Notes under the pieces: generated by a model
Databases searched by the model: none
Seen by the model: the letters and a program-made list of their open reading frames with translations, nothing else
What the model was told of the DNA's origin: nothing
Position numbers and translations under genes: made by a program
Shown: positions 36,755-45,300 of the stretch, piece after piece
How the letters are laid out: each line of letters opens with the position of its first letter
Numbering within the stretch: the first letter of the stretch is position 1
NCBI GenBank assembly: GCA_963717385.1
Contig: CAVQWE010000011.1
Span: forward strand, 1 to 64,000
Direction: 5' to 3'
From: Sva-07 sp963717385
Lineage (GTDB): Bacteria; Actinomycetota; Acidimicrobiia; Acidimicrobiales; Ilumatobacteraceae
Length of the DNA stretch: 64,000 nucleotides

Positions 36755-37321
36755 TCAGCCGGCCTTTCCAGTTGTGGGAGTGGGGTGCACGGCGCGCAGT
36801 CGCGCACCGCGATCGAGTTTCGGCAGCGCGACACGACCCGTGCGCTGGAGCTCAACGATGCCATAACCGTCGAGCAAATCCTCAAAATCGTCGAGCTTGT
36901 CGGGATGCCCTTCGAGGCTCACGGTCAGCACGGATTCGGCGACGGCAATGATCTTGCCCTCGAAGATGTTGATCAGCTCGACGACCTTGCCGCGCTGATC
37001 GTCGGGAGCCTTGACCGTGGCGATCAGGAGTTCACGCTCGACCGAACGACGCGGGTCGAGCTCGGAGATCTTGACCACGTCGATCAGCTTGAACAGCTGC
37101 TTGGTGATCTGCTCCAGCGGGGTCGATTCGACATCGACCACGATGGTGATGCGGCTCATGCCGTCGTCTTCGGCCGGAGCGACCGCCAGCGAGAAGATGT
37201 TGTAGCCCCGTCGGGCGAACAGCCCAGCGACCCGGGCGAGGACGCCGGGACGGTTCTGGACGAGCACCGACAAGATGTGGTGGTTGAGGGTCTGGCCCCC
37301 GTACTGGTTGATGGTGGTCAT
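36755..37321 (-). CDS. ilvN: Acetolactate synthase small (regulatory) subunit
   Basis: 188 residues from ATG 37321. An ACT domain near residues 14-90 opens HHILSVLVQNRPGVLARVAG and GYNIFSLAVAP, and a C-terminal ALS-small domain has RSVERELLIATVKA. It binds valine and controls IlvB. Overlap with ilvB is 4 bp. The C-terminal about 20 residues are basic and extra. Confidence 0.93.
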   Translation of the reverse strand: MTTINQYGGQTLNHHILSVLVQNRPGVLARVAGLFARRGYNIFSLAVAPAEDDGMSRITIVVDVESTPLEQITKQLFKLIDVVKISELDPRRSVERELLIATVKAPDDQRGKVVELINIFEGKIIAVAESVLTVSLEGHPDKLDDFEDLLDGYGIVELQRTGRVALPKLDRGARLRAVHPTPTTGKAG

Positions 37322-39075
37322 GACTTCAGGCCTTCGACTCGGTCGTGCTGATTGGGATGCAGGATGAGGTCGTCGTTGCTGAAGCCCGCAGGCACCATCG
37401 GGAAGACCTTCTCGGAGGCGTCGGTGCGGAACTCGATGACGACGCTGCGATCGGTGATCGAGTTCGCCTTCTCGATGGCAGGTCCGACCTCTTCGGGTGA
37501 CTCGACGAGGATGCCGACACACCCCATCGACTCGGCCCACATGACGAAGTCGGGCACCTTGGCGTTGAGGTACACCTCGGAGAAACGCTCGTCGTAGAAC
37601 ATCTCCTGCCACTGGCGCACCATGCCGAGGTAGCTGTTGTTGAGCAGCATCACCTTGATCGGCAGCCCCTCGACCGTTGCGGTCACCAGCTCCTGTGCGG
37701 TCATCTGGAAACAGCCGTCGCCGTCGACAGCCCACACATCGCACTCGGGCTTGGCCGCCTTGGCACCGATTGCCGCCGGGATCGAGAAGCCCATCGTGCC
37801 GAGGCCACCGGAGTTGACCCAGGTGTAGGGCTCGTTGAACTCGAAGAACTGCGAGGTGTACATCTGATGCTGACCGACGCCCGACGCAACGATCGTGTCA
37901 GGTGTGGCGATGCGGTTGAGTTCCTCGATGCAGTACTGCGGCTTGAGCGCCTCGCCCGGCTCGGACTGGTCGTAGGTCATCGGGAACTGCTCGCGCCAGC
38001 CCGACACCTTGCTCTTCCATGCCGACGTGTCGGCTTGGGTGGTGCCCGCAGCGATCATCGCCTTGATCTCGCGAATGATCTCTTCGATGACGTACTTGGC
38101 GTCGCCGACGATCGGCACATCCGGCCGGCGGACCTTGCCCTGCTCGGCGGGGTCGATGTCGACGTGGATCACCTTTGCCTGCTGCGCGAACGCGTCGACC
38201 TTGCCGGTGATGCGGTCGTCGAAGCGAGCGCCGAGGGTGATCAGCAGATCACTCTGTTGCATCGCGGTGATCGCCGTGGCGTTGCCGTGCATGCCGGGCA
38301 TGCCCAGACAGAGCGGGTGGTTGTCGGGGAAGGCACCGCGAGCCATCAGCGTGGTGACGACGTAGCTGTCGATCAGTTCCGCCAGCTCACGCAGCGCCTC
38401 AGCGGCACGAGCCTTGAGGATGCCGCCGCCGGCGTAGACGATCGGACGCTCCGATTGCATGATCAGCCGGGCGGCCTCTTTGATCATGCGCGGATGGCCC
38501 TTGACATTGGGTCGGTAGCCCGGCAGCGAGTCGAGCACGTCCTGGTCGCTCGGCCAGTGCCACGTCATCTCGTTCTGGAGCACGTCCTTGGGCAGATCGA
38601 TCAGCGTCGGGCCGGGTCGGCCCGTGGTGGCGATGTGGAACGCCTGGCGGACCGCCATCGGAATGTCGTCGGCCGACATGACCAGCTCGTTGTGCTTGGT
38701 GCACGACCGTGTGATGCCGACCGTGTCGCACTCCTGGAAGGCGTCGGAGCCGATCGCCGCAGTGGGGACCTGGCCGGTGATGGCCACCATCGGCACCGAG
38801 TCCATGTACGCGTCCATCAGCGGTGTGACCAGGTTGGTGGCTGCGGGGCCAGAGGTCACCATCGCCACGCCGGGCCTGCCGGACACGTGTGCGTAGCCCT
38901 CGGCCATGTGGCCAGCGCCCTGCTCGTGGCGCACGAGGACGTGACGGATCTTGCTGTCCATCAGCGGGTCGTAGGCGGGCAGGATGCAGCCGCCCGGGTA
39001 GCCGAAGATCAGTTCGACGTTCTCGTACTCGAGTGCTCTGATCAGCGCCTCGGCGCCGGTGAGTCGTTCGGTCAT
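37318..39075 (-). CDS. ilvB: Acetolactate synthase large (catalytic) subunit
   Basis: 585 residues. IFGYPGGCILPAYD near residue 23, the catalytic Glu51 in RHEQGAGHMAEGYA, ATSGPAATNLVTPL-like VTSGPAATNLVTPL, FAD-region LGMPGMHGNATA, and the TPP/Mg site VDGDGCFQMTAQEL near 450. It condenses two pyruvates (or pyruvate and 2-oxobutyrate). It is the first gene of ilvBNC, behind a leader peptide and terminator hairpin. Confidence 0.95.
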   Translation of the reverse strand: MTERLTGAEALIRALEYENVELIFGYPGGCILPAYDPLMDSKIRHVLVRHEQGAGHMAEGYAHVSGRPGVAMVTSGPAATNLVTPLMDAYMDSVPMVAITGQVPTAAIGSDAFQECDTVGITRSCTKHNELVMSADDIPMAVRQAFHIATTGRPGPTLIDLPKDVLQNEMTWHWPSDQDVLDSLPGYRPNVKGHPRMIKEAARLIMQSERPIVYAGGGILKARAAEALRELAELIDSYVVTTLMARGAFPDNHPLCLGMPGMHGNATAITAMQQSDLLITLGARFDDRITGKVDAFAQQAKVIHVDIDPAEQGKVRRPDVPIVGDAKYVIEEIIREIKAMIAAGTTQADTSAWKSKVSGWREQFPMTYDQSEPGEALKPQYCIEELNRIATPDTIVASGVGQHQMYTSQFFEFNEPYTWVNSGGLGTMGFSIPAAIGAKAAKPECDVWAVDGDGCFQMTAQELVTATVEGLPIKVMLLNNSYLGMVRQWQEMFYDERFSEVYLNAKVPDFVMWAESMGCVGILVESPEEVGPAIEKANSITDRSVVIEFRTDASEKVFPMVPAGFSNDDLILHPNQHDRVEGLKS

Positions 39076-39140
39076 GTCAATGCCTTTGTGTGCTGGTGTT
39101 CAGTTGTGGAGAGGTGGGTCGGGTCGGTAGGAAACTGCGC

Positions 39141-39174
39141 CGAAAAAGCAAACGACCTCCCGTCTGGGAGGTCG
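39141..39174 (-). terminator. Attenuator terminator before ilvB
   Basis: On the minus strand CGACCTCCC-AGAC-GGGAGGTCG is a 9-bp perfect stem with 4-nt loop, followed by TTTGCTTTTT, a standard intrinsic terminator. It lies 29 nt past the leader-peptide stop and 65 nt before ilvB, the normal position of an attenuator. Confidence 0.9.
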
Positions 39175-39202
39175 GAGCACGCGCAGCAGAAAGCCGAGCG
39201 TG

Positions 39203-39265
39203 CTACTGAATGAGTACTACGAGCAGGCTCGGGAATGCAGGGGTGATCGTAGACACGGTCCACAT
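39203..39265 (-). CDS. ilvL: ilvBNC leader peptide
   Basis: A 20-residue frame, MWTVSTITPAFPSLLVVLIQ, ending TAG at 39203. Six of seven residues at 14-20 are Leu, Leu, Val, Val, Leu, Ile, the amino acids made by the operon, so ribosome stalling would report on their supply. A GAGGTGG ribosome site precedes ATG 39263-39265. If the TAGTAT at 39264-39269 is the -10 box, transcription would start near 39257 and a leaderless GTG (39254-39256, codon 4) would be the start; the regulatory codons are unaffected. A terminator hairpin follows. Confidence 0.85.
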   Translation of the reverse strand: MWTVSTITPAFPSLLVVLIQ

Positions 39266-39294
39266 ACTAGCCACCTCGGAGCGGTCTCCGGCAA
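39264..39294 (-). promoter_or_regulatory. Candidate promoter of the ilvBNC leader
   Basis: TTGCCG (39289-39294) and TAGTAT (39264-39269) with a 19-nt spacer resemble -35/-10 boxes of the housekeeping sigma factor. The position fits transcription starting within or just before the leader peptide. By pattern only. Confidence 0.45.
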
Positions 39295-39306
39295 GTCGCG
39301 AATGGT

Positions 39307-39351
39307 GATCCGTGCCCGCCACCGGATTTCGGTCGGGGGTGGGCACGGATC
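39307..39351. terminator. Hairpin after the giant surface-protein gene
   Basis: GATCCGTGCCC and GGGCACGGATC form an 11-bp perfect stem, with more pairing (CACC/GGTG) inside. It starts 3 bp beyond the stop of the 2943-residue gene. No U-tract. Confidence 0.7.
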
Positions 39352-39353
39352 GT

Positions 39354-42300
39354 TCACGTCGCCGACAGGTTCCCGCCTCGGCGACGAGAGCTGGAGACGA
39401 GGAGCGCACCGAGGCCGAGGAGGAATCCTGCCAACAGCACCATCGCAGCGATCTGGCCGCCGGTCACCGGGATGCCGCCTCGCCTGGGTGCGACCCCGAA
39501 GTCGACGGTGTCGATGGTCTGGCCGACAGCGAGGGTGACCGTGGTGCGCCCGTCGTTGGTGCCATCAGGGTCGGACACGATCGTGACACCGCTCGGCAGC
39601 GTCGTCGTGTCGACCTCGACGGAGAAGGTGCCCGGTGGCAGATCGTCGAACCGGTAGTTGCCGTTGCCATCGGTGATCGTGGTGGAGATGACAGCGCCGT
39701 CGCCGTCGCGTAGCACCACCGTGACGCCGGCGACGCCGGTCTCTGAGGCGTCTTGGACCCCGTCGCGATCGACGTCGTTCCAGATCCGGTCGCCGATCGA
39801 GCCAGCGGGCACGAAACCGTGCTGCACCGAACCGCTGCCGCCCGGCGGCACGGTGGTCGAAGTGGATGCGGGGGTGGTTCGCACGAGGCCCGGCGGCAAT
39901 GTCGTCTCGTCGACCACAGCGGTGTAGTCACCGGGCGGCACATCGCCGAGTTGCCAGTTGCCGTCGTCGTCGGTGACGACCGGGATCTCGATCGGACCGT
40001 TGGGACCATCCCAGGTCACGATCACGGTCACGTTCGGTATGCCGGATTCGTTCGGGTCGCGAACGCCGTCGTTGTCGAGGTCGACCCAGACGGCGCCATT
40101 CACCGTGGCATCACCGACGACACCGAAGTCGACGTCACGGATGGCGTCGCCGTTGTTGAGCACCACGGTTGCCGTGGTGACGTCGCCGTCGTCGAGATCC
40201 GAGTCGGGCACGAGGCCAGGTCCCAGATCGCTGGTGTCGTAGGTGACAGTCGTGGCATCGGCGGGAAGCCCCTCGACGACATATCGACCGTCGGCGTCGG
40301 TGTCGACGACGACCACGAGGTCGTCTGCGGTGCCGATGGTGCCGTCGGGCCCCTCGGAACGCACGGTGACGGTGACGCCGGGGAGCCCGGGTTCGCCTGG
40401 GTCTTGGAGGCCGTCACCGTTCAGGTCGAGCCAGATGGTGTCGCCGATGCTGGCGGTGCCGACATAGCCGAAGTCCTGATCGAGGTCGGACTCACCTGGG
40501 TTGAGCACCAGTTGCGATGTCGAATCGTCGTTGCCGTCGGGATCGGCGCTCGGCGACAGATCGTCGTCGATGTTGGCGACGTCGACGACGAAGGTGCCTG
40601 CGGGCAGGTGCTCGAACAGATAGGTGCCGTCGGGTCCGGTGGTCTGGGTCGGGAACACCACATCGTCGACGGTGCCATCGAGCCCGTCGGGACCGAACCA
40701 GGTCAGGGTGACCTGTGCCTCGGCGATTCCGGGCTCGCCGGCATCTTGGATTCCGTCGCCGTTCAGGTCGAACCAGATCGTGTCACCGATCGTGCCCGTG
40801 CCGGCGTAACCGAAGTCTTGATCGAGGTCTTCAACCGGGCCCGCCACACCATCACCGAGGGCGGTGACGATCGACATTCCGTCGGGCGGTGTGACGCCAT
40901 CGGCGTCGTCGTCGAAGGTGTTCGTGTCGAGGCCATCTGGAAGCCCCGCACCAACCGTGACGGAGTAGTTGCCGTCGGGCAGGTTGGGGAACAGGTACGA
41001 ACCGTCGGGTGCGGTGGTGATGGTCGGCAGCGTGACATCGTCGGCCGTGGCAGCGGTTCCATCGGGACCGAACCACAGCAGCGTCACCTCGACGCCACCG
41101 AGACCCGGCTCGCCGGCGTCATCGATGCCGTCGGCGTTCTGGTCCCACCAGATGCGGTCACCGATCGAGTTCTCGCCGCTGTAGCCGAAGTCCTGATCGG
41201 GGTTCGTCACTGGGTCGTCGTTGCCGATGCCGAGGCCGGTCACCGTCGATGTCGAGTCGTTGCCGCCGTCGGGGTCACCGGAGTTGGTGGCGGCCGCAGC
41301 AATGGGTCCGGTGACGGTGACGGTGAAGTCGCCGTCGGGCAGACCGTCGAAGACGTAGTTGCCGTCGGCGTCGGTCGTGGTCGTGAACGTGCGTGGGCCG
41401 CCGGGTGCGTCGGTCCACACCAGCTCGACAGTCTGTGCCGCGATGCCAGGCTCGGTGGCACCCTCGGCGCCGTCGCCGTCGAGATCCAGGTACACGGTGT
41501 CGCCGATCGAGTTGGCGCCGCGGTATCCGAAGTCCTGGTCGAGGTTGCTGCCGTCGACTGGCAGGGTGACCTGCGAGGTCGAGTCGAGCCCGCCGTCACG
41601 ATCGAACGTCGCGGCGAGGCCGCCAGGAAGGGTCGTGGTGTCGACGGTGACGTCGAAGATGCCTTCGGGCAACCCGGTGAACAGATAGCCACCGTCACTG
41701 TCGGTTGTGGTGGTGAACGTTTCGTCGTCGCCGCCGGGTGCGGCGTCGAGCACGCCATCCTCGCCGTACCAGACGAGTGTGACGGTGGCGCCTCCGATGC
41801 CCGGTTCGTCGGCGGTCTGCACGCCGTCGCCATTGCGGTCGAACCAGACCGTGTCGCCGATCGTGCCACCGCCGGCGTAGCCGAAGTCGACGGTGTCGAC
41901 GTCTTCGCCGACACCGAGTCCGGCGACCGGTGTCACCGAGTTCGGACTCGCCGTGCCGCCGTCGAGGTCGAACGTCGCGGTGACGCCGACAGGGAAGTCG
42001 ACGTCGTCGGTGTCGACGGTGACGACGTAGTCGCCGGTCGGCAAGCCCGGGAAGAGGTAGTTGCCGTTGGCGTCGGTTTCGGTGGTCAGCGGGACATCGT
42101 CGCCGTTGCCGGCCACGCCGTCGGGTCCGGCCCAGTCGAGCGTGATCGTGATGCGCTCGACACCTGGCTCGCCGCCGTCCTGGACGCCGTTGCGGTTGCG
42201 GTCCAGCCAGACTCGGTCGCCGATCGACGAGGTGCCGGCGAATCCGAAGTCCTGCTCGAGGTCGGAAGCGACCAACGAGGTCGTGCTGGTCGAGTCGAGG

Positions 42301-45300
42301 CCGCCGTCACGGTCGAACGTCGCCGAGAAGTCGTTGGGGACGCCATCTGTGACCGACACGGTCCAGTTCCCGTCGGGGATGTCGACGAAGCTGTAGAAGC
42401 CGTCGGCGTCCGTGGTCGTGGTCAGCAGGAGGCCGTTGGGGCCGGTGGCAGTGATCTCGACGCCCGGGATTCCAGGCTCTCCGGCGTCCTGGAAGCCGTC
42501 GCGGTTCAGATCCCACCAGACGAAGTCGCCGAGGATGCTGTTTGCGTCGTAGCCGAAGTCCTGGACCTCGTTGTTCTCGCCGTCGGCGAGGGTGAGCGCC
42601 GACGTCGAGTCGCCGTCGTCCTGCGGATCACCGGTGTTGGTGACCGTTGCAGGCAACCCGCCGGTCACCGTCACTTCGTAGCCGCCGGGCGGCAGGTGGT
42701 CGAACAGGTAGGCGCCGTCGGTACCGGTCGTGGTGGTGAAGGTCGAGTCGTCGTCGCCGCCCAGGGCACCATCGGGTCCGAAGCTGACCAACTGCACGGT
42801 GACCCCTTCGAGGCCGGGCTCGCCGACATCCTGGGTTCCATCGCCGTCCTGGTCGAGCCAGATGCGGTCGCCGATCGAGCCATCCCCGCGGTAGCCGAAG
42901 TCCTGGACCTCGTTGTCTTCGCCGGCACCGAGCGTGAGCGTCGACGTGCCGTCGATGGTGGCGTCGGGATCGGTCACGATGTCGTAGCCGGGCGGAAGGG
43001 TCGACTCGTCGACGTCGACGGTGAACTCACCTGCAGGCAGGTTGTCGACGAGGTACACCCCGCCGGCGTTGGTCGTCGCGGTGTACTCGACGTTGTCGTC
43101 GGCGGTCGAAAGGTCGCCATCGGGGCCGTGCCAGGTGACGACGACGTCGACGCCTTCGATTCCGGCTTCGGTCGTGAGGGGGACGTCGTCCTTGATTCCG
43201 TCGCCGTCGCGATCGAACCAGATCGTGTCGCCGATCGAGCCGGTACCGGTGTAGCCGAAGTCGACATCGCGCTTCGCCTCGTCCTCGCCGAGCGTTCCGG
43301 CCCAGGCACCGTTGGGCGTGGCCGTGAGGCCGTCGAGGTCGTAGCTCGGAGCAAGACCAGCGAGAAAGTCGGGGTCGGTCTCGATCACGTCGACGGTGTA
43401 GTTGCCGCCGGGGAGGTCCTCGACGAGGTACTGACCGTTGGAGTCGGTCGACACGAGGAAGGTCTCGTCGTCGCCACCACCTGGCGCCCCGTCGACGCCG
43501 AGGTAGGTCACGAGAACGTCCACGTTCGCAAGGCGGGGTTCGCCGGTCTCGATGACGCCGTCACCGTCGACGTCGAACCAGACGGTGTCGCCGATCGACG
43601 CGAGATCGAGTTCGATCTCGACGGTGTCGGCAACGACGTCGTCGTACTCGCGGTAGTCACGATCGGGGAGGCCCGGATCGGTGCGCTCGGTCTCGGGCAC
43701 ACCCCAGTACGAGGGGATGTCGACCGTGTTCTCGAGTTCAGGACCGGATGGGTCCTCGTCGGCCTCTGTGTAGCCGACCGGTGCGGTGAGCTGGTAGGTG
43801 ATCGTGAGGCTGCCACCGGGAGCAATCGGCCCGTCGATCGTCCACTCGAGGGTGCCATCGGTCGGCGACAGGGAGGCGTCGGTGATCGCGATGCCGTCGG
43901 CCGGCACGTCGGTGTAGCTGAAGCTCCAGTCGGTCGGGTCGGCAGCGGTGATCTCGTCGGCGACGGTGACGTTGTACGCCGCCCCGGAGCCGGTGTTGGT
44001 GACCACCAGGGTGTAGATCAACGGGTCACCCGGCTTGGCACGGCGTTGATCGGTGTCGCCGGCCTGGCCTGCGACGTCCTTGTCGATCGTGAGGGTCGGC
44101 TCGACGGTGTCCACGTCGAAGGTCTCGGGCTGGGGATCGGGATTGCCTGTGAAGTCGCCCGGCTCGAGTGGGTCGTTCGGACCCGGAGGCGTGGTGATCA
44201 CGTTGCTCGTGTTCCAGTAGACCTCGGCGCCGTTGGTGAGGGTGGCGCCAGCGTCGGCAGCCGCGACGTCGGCGACGACGGCGGTGTACACGATCGTGAT
44301 CACGCGGTCGGCAGAAGCGCCGGTGGTGACGTCGTCGAAGAAGAACGAGATGGTGTCGCCGTCGGTTGAGAGCACCGGCGACGTGAAGGCGCAGGTACCA
44401 GCTCCCTCGGCGCAGGTGACCGAGTCGACCGATTCGAACGTGATCCCGACCGGCAGATCGTCGATCACGGTCACATCAGAGGCCACGACCCCGGCGGGGA
44501 TGGTGGCGGTGATGGTGTACTCGACCGCCTCGCCAACGGTGGCCGTGCCCGGGTCGCCGGTCTTGGTGGCGGCGAGCAGTGGCGCGACGACTTGGCTGTC
44601 GTCGCTGTCCTGGTAGCCAGAACCCGGGCCGCCGTTCGGCGACGTCGAGCTGCGTTCCGTCGGCGCGAGCTCGCCACTCGGTGTCGCAGGTGTGCCAGGC
44701 AACGAGGTCGTGCGTGCCTCGACGTCATTCACGATCGGCCCGGCGGCCACGAGCGGGTCGGTCGTGATGACCTCGTACGTACGCGTTGCGGTCGCTCCCG
44801 GCGAGATGGTCGGAATCGTCCAGGTGATCGTTCGGGAGGTGGCGTTCCACACACCACTGTCCGGCGCAATCGTGTCGCCGTCCTCGGCTGGATTGCCGGG
44901 CGCTTCGAGCACGATCAGCTCATCCGGGACGGTGTCGACCACGACGGTGTCGTTGGCGGTCGACACGCTGCCGATTGCAGCGCCGGATCCGGCGACGGTG
45001 TTCCTGTTGAGGACGTCGACGGTGTAGGTGAGTGTCTGTCCGGCGCTCACCGTGCCGTCGAGGTCGGAGTTCCGCTTCGACACGTCGATGTTCGGGTGGA
45101 CGATCTGGGTGTTCACCGACGCGCTCGCGGTCTGCGGACCGATCGCGTTGGTGAAATCGAAGTTGACGGTGTTGCCGGTCTGAGTACCTCGTGAGTTGCT
45201 GGCGACATCATTGACGATGGCGCCGAACGTGACCACGATCTGGTCGCCGGTCGCACCCGGCGCGACGACGTAGGGGTTCGGCGGGGTCACAGTCCAACGG

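Noticed and set aside
39487..43650. The regular repeats as a CRISPR-like or satellite array.
   Set aside because: The period is a codon-based domain repeat of over 300 bp with diverged units in an intact frame.
39753..44369. A 1538-codon plus-strand open frame inside the giant surface-protein gene.
   Set aside because: It is antisense to the SdrD_B repeats; its Val/Asp/Gly-rich composition follows from the reverse complement of repeated codons and it matches no family.
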